Position numbers and translations under genes: made by a program. DNA of 64,000 nucleotides from Cytophagales bacterium (GTDB lineage Bacteria > Bacteroidota > Bacteroidia > Cytophagales > Thermoflexibacteraceae), in the NCBI GenBank assembly GCA_004294445.1, contig REAZ01000019.1, positions 31,208 to 95,207 of the forward strand, read 5' to 3'. Positions 10,101 through 17,619 of the stretch are shown here, piece by piece. The notes under the pieces were generated by a model. That model saw only the letters and a program-made list of their open reading frames with translations, made no database searches and was not told the DNA's origin. Numbering within the stretch: position 1 is the stretch's first letter; every line of letters begins with the position of its first letter.

Positions 10101-11722
10101 CCACTTGGTTTGTGAGATATAAGGCAGACAGCTTAAAAATATTGAACCCTCAAACCCAAGAATTAAAAGCCTTTTTCAAGCTAACAACAGACTCTACAAC
10201 TACACTCAGAAAACTACAATTCATTAAATATAAAGACGAAAAACTCTATCTTTGGTATGACCGCTACCTACTGCGCTTTGCCAAAAGTCAAAAAGATTCG
10301 TGGGAGCAGCCTTTGGTAGATACCCTATTTAGTATGCCTAATGAGGCGTTTGCTATGCAGGAAGGCGATAGCCACTTGAGAGGCGCGCGCACGCCCGATG
10401 ATATCGAGATACGATTTTCGGCAGACCTCCACAAGGGAATTATCTATAGCGGTAAGCAAACCGCCATATACATCTATAGGAATAATGAAAATAGTGCCTA
10501 CAAAATATTACCTATAGTAGGCTGGGGTACTGATAATTCCTCTTATTGGGATAGAAGTAACGATTTTTATTGTGCCATTTCTCCTACTATTTCTCACCTA
10601 ATCACCAATAACGGGGAGAAAAATTTTAGCTTGTATGCCCTCAATGTAAGACAAGACAAAGTAGTAATGGAGGAAGTTTTTAATAAGACTATCGTAACAA
10701 ACCAAAATACCATATCCAAACTAAGTATAGCCCAAGACAACTCCAATCACCTACTCGTCAGGCTATCCGACCAAGTCCGAATTTACGACTTTGAAGGCAA
10801 ACTCAAAGATATTTTATATACCAAAGGAACAGAAAACTTGTCTTTCTCTTTTGATTTTTCTGATGATGGCAAGTATGTGATTAATTTGCAAACTGACAAA
10901 ATTGCTATCTATCTGCCCGTTTACCACCTGCACGATTGGCTGATGCGTACCGATGCACCTACTATGACGATTGGCAAAAAAGCAGAGTACGGAATAGCCT
11001 CTCTATCAGAACTTTGGCAGATATATGACTCCCGCAAACTCATCTTGGCGCAGTTCCTCTCATTTGCTACTATCTTATTGATACTTGTACGCTATACGCC
11101 TGTGGTTATTCATCTTTATAAAGAAAAACGCTACTACAAAATCATCATGTATGGCTTGGCTTCCTTTATTTTTGCCATTACTGCTGTCTATAGAGAGGCT
11201 TTTACAGAAATAGATAGCAATATTATCAATCAATTAGCCGATAACTTTATCATTCTTGCCTTATTTTATATTTGTGTTATTCTTTTTGAGCAAAGACAGG
11301 AAATTGGGGAAATGGTAAAAGAAAAAAAGTGGCGTTTATTGGCTTTATACACCACACCAGAGCTATTTGTGTTATTTGCAAGTATCTATGGGGCGTACCT
11401 TGTCATCTTGAGTGTAGATGAAATTTACTACTATTTTATTATTATTTTTTATATATTCAATGCTTTGGTACTTTGGACTTTGCACCTCTCCGAAACATCT
11501 TTTAAGGAGAAAAAATACGTAAAAACTTTAGGTTTGCTCTATTTCCCTTTCAGCTACCTTACATGGTTTCTAAACCAATATGCTACGCCCGAAAATAATA
11601 TGATATTTTGGTTTGTTGCAGTAATCTATTTACTACTTTGGTTAGTAATCTGGATAGTAAAAGGCATTTACGATTGGCAAGTAAGACGACACAAAAAGAA
11701 ACAATTAAGTCTGGATTTATAA
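7154..11722 (+). CDS. CHAT protease - nSTAND ATPase - propeller - multi-TM fusion protein
   Basis: A 1522-residue protein that looks like a single-chain NLR-like signalling or death module. The N-terminal CHAT (caspase-like) domain has the putative catalytic His75 in HYGGHADG and Cys134 in FFNGCST. An nSTAND1-type ATPase follows, with Walker A GQSGTGKS (300-307), Walker B LDQAEELF (457-464) and the winged-helix motif NLTHDTLAPLV near residue 700. One transmembrane helix lies near 780-798, then a beta-rich region resembling a degenerate WD40 propeller (ending FDFSDDGKYV), then about seven hydrophobic helices between 1296 and 1510. The ATG at 7154 is preferred over an upstream in-frame TTG at 7112. 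The gene stands alone, with yajQ 68 bp downstream. A role in defence or regulated death is inferred from domain families; the physiological target is unknown. Confidence 0.85.
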   Translation: MKPVIFLAFANDKVDNTRYLRNLPLELDGIRKALQPAVKEGLCEVIERANVTLEQIFDIFQTYQNRIAIFHYGGHADGYQLLLETLSMVADLDKRFEEKRLLGSLTTNSVAHGEGLVSFFARQKGLQLVFFNGCSTQQQALELGKAGIPAVIGTSNAINDDIATMLSVRFYAGLGKGEGIEKAWLEATDEIKTREGSANLRGLYRKTDTEISNDRFPWEIYFRTGAEKVKEWNLPEETDNPLFGLPAIPISFTLPESPFLFLKRYERPHAEVFFGRSFYVRDLYNKITDTQSPPVIMLYGQSGTGKSSLFDAGLNPRLENSHFVIYLRREQNLGLVGTLKDALAGWYEKLSSSENSPLADIQTEQHTKAQTTARQQIVEDLKNQLLTLAESEKISLAATIEALEKDLLPTKNDIHYEVKKFEEQKFLAQYGSTPYADISVCWHKLEAITQKPIVIILDQAEELFTRSSKQFPNELEDLAQCLQVIFNNPALAPLGKIVLGYRKEYHAEFEERFKEHAIPRSKIFFEPLSRKDILDIFRGLTETPRLHQRYNLQIDKNLAIIVADDLLEDKDSPVAPILQILLTKMWDKVKDSPNPIFTVSLYQNLKREGFLLDDFFRQQTKKLAEWNEDLEDSGLPLDILQFHTTNLGTAGSKSWEEIKEHYAHIPEKAELLLYKLKELYLLVEAGHNRTNLTHDTLAPLVKNESRKSERAGQRASRILENQLNDFLLNPKHVLDELEVNIVEKGREGMRVRTADEEAFVRASDSVRKEKEKAKKRQRQYAIAALSTILITALFSLYQWNKSIKHADSAKMKELMLLSSQQVSSEIDTLRDLAVRLAEQAAYSAEHTENKDKGEVFENFRKVSESYRLRHRQGKDWLPTFQEIYYRESPFKIEFTQQKMSDPAFMTFRRNSMEFGEVQENAPEFPISKEISLDIGLKNTLDNQNLVIWLKNHSFRIYPYKRSEQTKIIRADSAIVDFFPVDSTTWFVRYKADSLKILNPQTQELKAFFKLTTDSTTTLRKLQFIKYKDEKLYLWYDRYLLRFAKSQKDSWEQPLVDTLFSMPNEAFAMQEGDSHLRGARTPDDIEIRFSADLHKGIIYSGKQTAIYIYRNNENSAYKILPIVGWGTDNSSYWDRSNDFYCAISPTISHLITNNGEKNFSLYALNVRQDKVVMEEVFNKTIVTNQNTISKLSIAQDNSNHLLVRLSDQVRIYDFEGKLKDILYTKGTENLSFSFDFSDDGKYVINLQTDKIAIYLPVYHLHDWLMRTDAPTMTIGKKAEYGIASLSELWQIYDSRKLILAQFLSFATILLILVRYTPVVIHLYKEKRYYKIIMYGLASFIFAITAVYREAFTEIDSNIINQLADNFIILALFYICVILFEQRQEIGEMVKEKKWRLLALYTTPELFVLFASIYGAYLVILSVDEIYYYFIIIFYIFNALVLWTLHLSETSFKEKKYVKTLGLLYFPFSYLTWFLNQYATPENNMIFWFVAVIYLLLWLVIWIVKGIYDWQVRRHKKKQLSLDL

Positions 11723-11790
11723 TTTATTTTTGGCAAAAAAAATCTAATTTTGACGCTGAAAATAATAGCAATCAATAAATTTTTAACAAC

Positions 11791-12288
11791 ATGGCTTCTT
11801 TCGATATAGTCAATAAAGTAGATCATCAAACGCTTGATAATGCAGTAAATACTGCAAAAAAAGAGATTTCAACACGCTTTGATTTCAAAGACTCAAAAAC
11901 AGAAATAGACTTAGATAAAAAAGGACTGATAATACACATCACGACCGAAAGTGAGATGCGAATTACGGCAGTCGTCAAAATCATCATAGAACGCATGATA
12001 AAGCAGGGCATAGACCCCAAAGCCTTAGACATGAGCAAGGAAGAATATCAATCGGGGGCTTTGATGAAAAAAGAACTGCCCGTAAGAGAAGGCTTAGAGA
12101 AAGAAATAGCAAAAAAGATAGTCAAGGAAATCAAGGACTTAGACCTCAAAGTGCAGGTTGCTATCATGGACGACCAAGTGCGGGTTACTGCCAAAAAGAT
12201 AGATGATTTACAAAAAGTAATTGCCTTCTGCCGCCAAAAACAAGATGCTTGGAGCATCCCGTTGCAGTTTGTAAATATGAAAAGTTAA
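11791..12288 (+). CDS. yajQ: YajQ family nucleotide-binding protein
   Basis: Small cytosolic protein of a family that binds cyclic di-GMP in Xanthomonas and nucleotides or RNA elsewhere. The 165 residues match the usual length of about 160-165. Typical elements are the opening MASFDIVNKVDHQTLDNAVN, then STRFDFK, the central GIDPKALD and the C-terminal QVRVTAKKIDDLQKVIAF, consistent with two ferredoxin-like halves. The start at 11791 follows an A/T-rich leader and is the natural ATG. It is transcribed in the same direction as the CHAT-ATPase gene, but the 68-bp gap gives only weak evidence of co-transcription. The role in this organism is not known. Confidence 0.95.
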   Translation: MASFDIVNKVDHQTLDNAVNTAKKEISTRFDFKDSKTEIDLDKKGLIIHITTESEMRITAVVKIIIERMIKQGIDPKALDMSKEEYQSGALMKKELPVREGLEKEIAKKIVKEIKDLDLKVQVAIMDDQVRVTAKKIDDLQKVIAFCRQKQDAWSIPLQFVNMKS

Positions 12289-12352
12289 AAAATTAGAAAT
12301 ATTACGCTAATAATCCTTAACTTCGTACATATTTCTATAAAACCTCTTACTT

Positions 12353-13342
12353 ATGAAAACTGAAAAATCTCGTCGTCAATTTATTTCCACTTTGGGGCTT
12401 GCCTCCGTAGCTGCTACCCTTCCCTCAGGCTTTTTGCTCTCTTGCATAGGCGAAAAAAAAGATGAAAATACAGCTAATCAGGCAGATAGCACCGCTATTA
12501 ATCAAACCCAAATGCCCATCAGAGCATCTAAGATTGCGTGGGGTTGCTCCATTATTACTTGGGGAGACCAAACGGCACAAGGCATCAAAGAAGTAGGGGA
12601 ACTGGGCTTTAAGGGCATACAGTTGCGAAGCAATAGCTACAAAGCATACGGCGATAAGATTCCTGAACTAAAAGCCCTGCTCGACCAATATCAGCTCGCT
12701 TTGCCTGTTTTCTCAAGTGGAAACGTAGAAATTGATGCTGCAAAAGAGAAAGAAACAATAGAAATGCACGTAAATCACGCCAAATTCATCAGCCAATTAG
12801 GTGGGAAATATTTGCAACTCACCAATAATGCTCGCCCCAAAGACCGACAACCTACTACAGCAGAACTTTTGCGATTAGCAAAAGTAATGAATGAAATAGG
12901 CAAAAGAACCAATGATGTAGGCATCAGTGCGGTTTATCATAATCACATGGCGCAGTTGGGCGAAACACCCGAAGAGGTAGATATCATCATGGATGCGTGC
13001 AATCCGCAGTATGTCAATCTTTTGTTGGATATTGCTCATTATTTCCAAGGCGGCGGCGACCCCGCCAAAGCAGTGATGTATTACAAAGAAATTATGAAGG
13101 TAGTACACATCAAAGATGTTGGAGATTTGGAAAAAGAAGGCAAACCTTCCTATCAGTTTGTAGAATTGGGGCAGGGCAAAATGAATTTGCCTGAACTTTT
13201 TGATGCCTTGGAAGAAGTCAAATTTGATGGCTGGGTGATAGACGAACTCGATGGCATACCCCAAGGAGTTACCCGCAATGCTTTAGAGTGCCATCAGTCA
13301 AATAAAAAGTACATTGCGGAGGTGTTGAAATACCAAATTTGA
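12353..13342 (+). CDS. Sugar phosphate isomerase/epimerase-like TIM-barrel protein with Tat-type signal
   Basis: A 329-residue protein of the xylose-isomerase-like TIM-barrel (AP endonuclease 2) superfamily, whose members isomerise or epimerise sugars and inositols with a divalent metal. The N-terminus has a twin-arginine motif SRRQFI (6-11), a hydrophobic segment and then LLSC with Cys31, so it is probably exported by Tat and lipidated. Barrel motifs include VYHNHMAQLGETPEEVD, LLLDIAHYFQGG and VVHIKDVG, carrying the His, Asp and Glu residues typical of metal binding. Its stop codon overlaps a TTG start of the next gene, and the ATG of that gene lies only 2 bp further on, so the two are probably one transcript. 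The substrate cannot be named from sequence. Confidence 0.88.
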   Translation: MKTEKSRRQFISTLGLASVAATLPSGFLLSCIGEKKDENTANQADSTAINQTQMPIRASKIAWGCSIITWGDQTAQGIKEVGELGFKGIQLRSNSYKAYGDKIPELKALLDQYQLALPVFSSGNVEIDAAKEKETIEMHVNHAKFISQLGGKYLQLTNNARPKDRQPTTAELLRLAKVMNEIGKRTNDVGISAVYHNHMAQLGETPEEVDIIMDACNPQYVNLLLDIAHYFQGGGDPAKAVMYYKEIMKVVHIKDVGDLEKEGKPSYQFVELGQGKMNLPELFDALEEVKFDGWVIDELDGIPQGVTRNALECHQSNKKYIAEVLKYQI

Positions 13343-13344
13343 GC

Positions 13345-14559
13345 ATGAATACAGCTTTTTTTATTGCAAAACGCTATTTATTTTCGAAAAAGAAAAAGAA
13401 TTTTATCAATATTATCTCTACCATCTCGGTTGGCGGCGTGGCTGTAGGCACGATGGCTCTCGTGATAGTAATGGCTGTTTTCAACGGCTTGCAAGATTTT
13501 ACCATGAATCTGTATGCCTCTCATAACCCCGAAATCCGAATCGTAGCCAAAGAGGGGAAATCTTTTGAGGTAAATGACTCACTCTTAAGCAAAATTAGGC
13601 AGATAGAGGGCGTAAAAATACTTACCGAAGTTATCGAAGACAACGCTTTTGTGAACTATGGCGAAAATCAGATGGCAGTAAACGTAAAAGGTGTAAGCGA
13701 TAACTTTGTAGAACAGTATCAAATAGGCGAAGGGCAACTCATGAGCGGTAAATTGCTCGTAAAGAAAAATGAAACTGCCTACGCACTCATTGGCGTGGGT
13801 GTGCAGGTACAGTTAGGCGTTGTAGTCCAAGACGATATGAAACCGTTGATGTTTTTATATCCTCGCAAGCAGAAAAAAATCAGTTTGGACATGAATAGTG
13901 CCATCATCAGAAAGGCTATTCTTCCTTCGGGTGTGCTTAATATAGACCAATACTTCAACAATTCCAACGTATTAGTCCCTATAGAGTTTGCCGAAGAACT
14001 CATGCTTTACGGCAGCAGACGTACCTCTTTGGAGGTAAAAACCAACAATCTCGCACTCGTAGGCAAGGTGCAACAAGCATTGGAAATACTACTCGGCAGC
14101 CAATTTTCAATCAAAAATAGGGAGGAGCAACAAGAAAGCATTTTGCGTGCTACTCGCATAGAAAGGCTTTTTGTCTTTATCACTTTTGCACTGATTTTGG
14201 GTATTGCCTCTATCAATATTTTCTTTTCTTTAGCCATGCTCGCTATAGAAAAACAAAAAGACATTGCTATTTTGTTTTCTATGGGTGCAAGCAGGCAACT
14301 TGTCAAAAAAATATTTCTCATGGAAGGCAGCCTTATTGCCTTTATAGGCACTTTCATTGGGCTTGTTGGAGGCTTGGCGTTGTGCTTTGTGCAACAAGAA
14401 TTTGAAATTATCCCCCTTAGCCAGATGCAAGCCTACCCCGTCAAAGTAGTTTGGACTGACCTGATTTATGTAGTCCTCACTATTACAGTGATTACCTTCA
14501 TGGCATCTTATGCCCCTGCGCGCACCGCCGCCAAAATAAACATGAGCGAGCAGTTATAA
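13345..14559 (+). CDS. LolC/LolE-type ABC transporter permease (FtsX family)
   Basis: Inner-membrane permease related to LolCE, which extracts lipoproteins from the cytoplasmic membrane. The 404 residues fit the family. The N-terminal part reads FIAKRYLFSKKKKNFINIIS followed by ISVGGVAVGTMALVIVMAVF, the typical first transmembrane helix. A large periplasmic domain follows, then three C-terminal helices of the FtsX domain (FITFALILGIASINIFF, LIAFIGTFIGLVGGL, TDLIYVVLTITVITFMASY), ending in PARTAAKINMSEQL. The ATG at 13345 is preferred over a TTG two codons upstream. No ATP-binding subunit (LolD) is adjacent. The gene converges on a hypothetical gene with an 11-bp gap. Confidence 0.9.
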   Translation: MNTAFFIAKRYLFSKKKKNFINIISTISVGGVAVGTMALVIVMAVFNGLQDFTMNLYASHNPEIRIVAKEGKSFEVNDSLLSKIRQIEGVKILTEVIEDNAFVNYGENQMAVNVKGVSDNFVEQYQIGEGQLMSGKLLVKKNETAYALIGVGVQVQLGVVVQDDMKPLMFLYPRKQKKISLDMNSAIIRKAILPSGVLNIDQYFNNSNVLVPIEFAEELMLYGSRRTSLEVKTNNLALVGKVQQALEILLGSQFSIKNREEQQESILRATRIERLFVFITFALILGIASINIFFSLAMLAIEKQKDIAILFSMGASRQLVKKIFLMEGSLIAFIGTFIGLVGGLALCFVQQEFEIIPLSQMQAYPVKVVWTDLIYVVLTITVITFMASYAPARTAAKINMSEQL

Positions 14560-14570
14560 GTGTATGAAAA

Positions 14571-15023
14571 TTAAGATTTCAGCCAAGTAATAGCGTCTTC
14601 TTCATCTACAAAGTCTATGATAGGGTACTGGTTGGGTAGTTTCATGTCCAAATACTCCCCAAATACCTGCTCAACTGATAAGCTTGAGATAAACTCGGCA
14701 GGGACAATGTGAGCATACTTTTTCAAGCCCATCTCTACCCAAGCCCTATTAAGTAGGTTTGCCATCCATAACTGCTCATCAGGAGAAATGATGTATAAAA
14801 AATTGATACATCTATCAAATAAATATGTAAACTTACACTGCTGACTCACTTTGAGCCATACTTCCATTTCTTGGATAAATTCCTCTGCCTGCATATTTTC
14901 GGTAGAGATAAACCAGTCAGAATAAAGTATTTCCGTAGATGATTGGTAAATATGTTTGCTATACTTTGATTGGTACAACACTATGCAATTTTCAATTTTC
15001 AACTTTCCTATTTCTTCTATCAT
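14571..15023 (-). CDS. Hypothetical protein, 150 aa, STAS/SpoIIAA-like in outline
   Basis: Not firmly recognised. The protein has no signal peptide or membrane segment. Its ending (PIIDFVDEEDAITWLKS) and the alternating strand/helix pattern resemble small Bacteroidota proteins with a SpoIIAA-like (STAS-related) fold, in which the C-terminus often reads F-x-x-EEEAlxWL. That similarity is by eye and weak. Its 5' flank carries three copies of a short direct repeat at 15029-15096, and it lies 104 bp downstream of the kinase-fold gene on the same strand, so the two may share a transcript. It ends 11 bp from the convergent permease gene. Confidence 0.6.
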   Translation of the reverse strand: MIEEIGKLKIENCIVLYQSKYSKHIYQSSTEILYSDWFISTENMQAEEFIQEMEVWLKVSQQCKFTYLFDRCINFLYIISPDEQLWMANLLNRAWVEMGLKKYAHIVPAEFISSLSVEQVFGEYLDMKLPNQYPIIDFVDEEDAITWLKS

Positions 15024-15028
15024 GGTAA

Positions 15029-15096
15029 AAAGTTAAAATAAATCTGATAACTCAACTATCTAAAGTTAAAAGGTCTGATAAAGTTAAAATAAATCT
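15029..15096. repeat. Three short direct repeats upstream of the 150-aa gene
   Basis: AAAGTTAAAATAAATCT occurs exactly at 15029-15045 and at 15080-15096. A shortened copy, AAAGTTAAAAGGTCTGA, lies between them at 15062-15078. The repeats occupy the gap between the kinase-fold gene and the 150-aa gene, immediately upstream of the latter's start. They could be binding sites for a regulator or simple slippage products. Confidence 0.7.
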
Positions 15097-15127
15097 TTAC
15101 AAAACAATCTATATTCGCTTTATTATT

Positions 15128-16183
15128 TCACCTAAATAATTGTTTCAGACTTTCCTTCAGCACATCACCCATAGAGTTCGCCCTCAGAAACTTGGTATTC
15201 TTATAGTGCTGGGCAAGTTCTTCTTTGAGGTTGCTTACGTGTGCCATAGGTGCTATTTGGTCGGGAATCATCGCCCCCATCACGTCACGCAGCAAGTAGC
15301 GGGACGCACGCAATCTGTTGGCTATGAGGGTACGCTCCTCAAGCTGATATTGGCGTACACTCTCATAGGTAAGTACCTCAAAACCAATATCTAAAATGGC
15401 TTGGTTTTGCTTGTAATACTGTGGTAAATACACATTTTTTCTGCCCTCATACGATTGTTGGTCAAAATCAATAGAGCGAATGCGGTAGTGCATCTCCTCG
15501 AAATCGGGGGTAGTATCCACCACAAAATTGCTGGAGTGCATATCGCCCAAAAGCCGCACAAAACACCGTTCATTAAACTTGATAAACTCCTTAGCAAGGC
15601 GTATTTTATTCACTTCGCCATTTATTACATTATTTTTAATGAATTGGTCGCCCGGAATACCTATGATATGCTCCTCTATGAGTGTATCCTTATGAACCAT
15701 ATAGCGTACCCTATTTGGCGACATAATATCCTCTAATTCAAGCCCGTAAATGCGTGATGCGTCTGCAACTTTTACATAAAAATAGTCAAAATTATCGTTT
15801 ATCTTATTGACTATCCGCACCCGATACGGGCGCGTATTTCCGTAAGTACATACATCAATCCTATCTACCATGAGGTGTTCCATGAGCGAAATATTGCCAT
15901 CTATTTTGAGTATAGCGTATATTTTTTTAAGGCTACTGAAGATATACTCTCGGTCGCTTTGCGAATAATAAACACTAAGCCAAAGAGTATCCTCTCCTTT
16001 GCGGTCATAAAGGGTAACAGCACTCGTATAGCGGGCAAGGTCTTGATACTGAATAGGAATAGCCGTTTCTCTGCCATGTTTGTGAAGGAAACGGCGAAGT
16101 TTATCCCCGATACGGTAGGGTATCTTTTTTTTGCTAATGATTGCCACTCTATTAATTTTTCTAAATTTGATAAAATTAATCAT
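15128..16183 (-). CDS. Conserved hypothetical protein with protein-kinase-like fold
   Basis: The 351-residue protein has motifs reminiscent of the kinase/aminoglycoside-phosphotransferase fold. FYVKVADASR near 135-144 could supply the ATP-binding lysine, IEEHIIGIPGD (169-179) resembles the hinge region, GDMHSSNF (213-220) looks like a catalytic loop with the order G-D-x-H-x-x-N-F, and SIDFDQ (237-242) resembles the metal-binding DFD/DFG. It has no signal peptide or membrane helix, so it is probably cytosolic. The start at 16183 is 23 bp from the divergent PIG-L gene start, which leaves almost no room for two promoters. What it phosphorylates, if anything, cannot be told. The kinase relation is my inference from motif order. 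Confidence 0.65.
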   Translation of the reverse strand: MINFIKFRKINRVAIISKKKIPYRIGDKLRRFLHKHGRETAIPIQYQDLARYTSAVTLYDRKGEDTLWLSVYYSQSDREYIFSSLKKIYAILKIDGNISLMEHLMVDRIDVCTYGNTRPYRVRIVNKINDNFDYFYVKVADASRIYGLELEDIMSPNRVRYMVHKDTLIEEHIIGIPGDQFIKNNVINGEVNKIRLAKEFIKFNERCFVRLLGDMHSSNFVVDTTPDFEEMHYRIRSIDFDQQSYEGRKNVYLPQYYKQNQAILDIGFEVLTYESVRQYQLEERTLIANRLRASRYLLRDVMGAMIPDQIAPMAHVSNLKEELAQHYKNTKFLRANSMGDVLKESLKQLFR

Positions 16184-16206
16184 ATTTTTGGGAAAACTAA
16201 TTTCGT

Positions 16207-17073
16207 ATGAAAAAAATATTTCGCTTGATGCTCGGCTTCTTTGTCTTGATAATAGTGCTATTGATAGGTTTTATCTTCTTCATTAAGCATAAATTAAATT
16301 ATAACAATGCACCAATCACAGTGCATCAAAGTTTTCCTTTGGCAGGAGAAAAAAATATAATTATGTGCCTTTTCCCACATCCTGATGATGAAATATCTGT
16401 AGCGGGTACGCTCTATAAACTCAGCCAGAACACTAATAATCAGCTTGTTGGGGTTTATCTGACCAGAGGCGAAGCAGGCAGCACAGGAGGCTTAGTAGCC
16501 AAAGAAGATTTGGGAAGGGAGCGTTCAAAAGAATTGGAAAATGCAGGAAAAATAGTGGGCTACGGGGCGTTGGAAATATTTGACTTCCCTGATAGCGGCT
16601 TACCAAATACCGACTCCACCGCCATAAAAACAGAAATGTTGCGAATGATTTACAAATATAAACCTAATATTATTATCTCTTTTGATGACAAAGCGGGGCT
16701 TTACGGACACAAAGACCACATAGTTACCAGCAAACTCATACAGCATATTTTTAGGGAAAATGCAACCGTAGATAGTTTCCCTATTCGCCAACTTTACTGC
16801 CCTACCCTCTCCGAAGGAATGTTGGGAATAGCTCTTTCTATGTCAAGCACTTTTAAGAAAAATTACCCAAAAGACCCTTCCAAAGGCTTACCTGCGGCAT
16901 CCTTTGCGGTAGAAATAAGTTCGGTAGGCGATAAAAAACTACAAGCTATCCAAGCCCACCGCACCCAAAAAAGCACCTTTACTGACGTATTCCCTCTGCA
17001 CGACAAAGTATCTCCACATTTTTACTTTTATCTATTTGACAGAGAGTATTTTGCGTTGCTTCAGAAACGGTAA
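16207..17073 (+). CDS. PIG-L family deacetylase (LmbE-like), membrane-anchored
   Basis: Zinc-dependent N-deacetylase of the family that acts on N-acetylglucosaminyl or related amide substrates. The 288-residue protein has one N-terminal membrane helix (about 8-26), placing the enzyme domain most likely outside the cytoplasmic membrane. The zinc motif HPDDE is at 58-62 and the second histidine lies in GHKDH (166-170), as in MshB and LmbE relatives. RGEAGSTGG (87-94) is the usual second conserved block. The gene starts 23 bp from the divergent kinase-fold gene and ends at a strong terminator shared with the convergent yqeY-like gene. The natural substrate is unknown. Confidence 0.92.
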   Translation: MKKIFRLMLGFFVLIIVLLIGFIFFIKHKLNYNNAPITVHQSFPLAGEKNIIMCLFPHPDDEISVAGTLYKLSQNTNNQLVGVYLTRGEAGSTGGLVAKEDLGRERSKELENAGKIVGYGALEIFDFPDSGLPNTDSTAIKTEMLRMIYKYKPNIIISFDDKAGLYGHKDHIVTSKLIQHIFRENATVDSFPIRQLYCPTLSEGMLGIALSMSSTFKKNYPKDPSKGLPAASFAVEISSVGDKKLQAIQAHRTQKSTFTDVFPLHDKVSPHFYFYLFDREYFALLQKR

Positions 17074-17083
17074 AAAGCACATT

Positions 17084-17127
17084 ATTTTAGCTGGTATTTT
17101 GAGCGTAGCCCTGATACCAGCTAAAAT
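17084..17127. terminator. Bidirectional hairpin terminator between the PIG-L and YqeY-like genes
   Basis: ATTTTAGCTGGTAT (17084-17097) and ATACCAGCTAAAAT (17114-17127) are perfect reverse complements with a 16-nt loop. The T/A-flanked 14-bp stem lies between two convergent genes. Confidence 0.85.
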
Positions 17128-17138
17128 TTACAAAAATG

Positions 17139-17588
17139 TTAGCCCAATAGCGATTTGACTGTTTCTGATATTTTCTTACCATCTGCCAGCCCTGCCAATT
17201 CCTTGCTTGCTACGCCCATCACTTTGCCCATGTCTTTGGCGGAGGTAGCTCCTACACGGGCAACAATTTCTTGCAATTTTGCCTTTAACTCATCATCAGA
17301 GAGAGCTTTTGGCAGAAACTGCTCGATGATTGCCAATTCATCTAACTCTTTCTTGAGCAAATCTTCTCTGTTTTGCTGCTTGTAGATTTCTGCCGAGTCT
17401 TTCCTCTGCTTTGCTGCTTTGGTTAGCAACTTCATCTCCTCGTCAGTAGAGAGGTCGCCGCTTTTCCCCTCTGCCGTTTCTGCCAAGAGAATCAACGACT
17501 TAATAGCCCTTAGTGCGCGCAATCCATCTTGGTCTTTTGCTTTCATTGCCGTTTTGATTGCCTCGTCTATTTGTGTTTTTAAACTCAT
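17139..17588 (-). CDS. GatB/YqeY domain-containing protein
   Basis: Small cytosolic protein of 149 residues, the usual length for stand-alone YqeY proteins. These share the tail domain of the GatB amidotransferase subunit and probably bind tRNA. The sequence opens MSLKTQIDEAIKTAMKAKD and continues with LRALRAIKSLI, the typical QRKDSAEIYKQQNREDL and a C-terminal GKVMGVASKELAGLADGK. The ATG at 17588 is preferred over one 15 codons upstream, since family members begin at this methionine. It lies 31 bp downstream of the thiolase gene on the same strand and is probably co-transcribed. The exact role of stand-alone YqeY is not settled. Confidence 0.93.
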   Translation of the reverse strand: MSLKTQIDEAIKTAMKAKDQDGLRALRAIKSLILLAETAEGKSGDLSTDEEMKLLTKAAKQRKDSAEIYKQQNREDLLKKELDELAIIEQFLPKALSDDELKAKLQEIVARVGATSAKDMGKVMGVASKELAGLADGKKISETVKSLLG

Positions 17589-17619
17589 AAAAAATAGTTG
17601 TCTTATAAATAATTGAATA

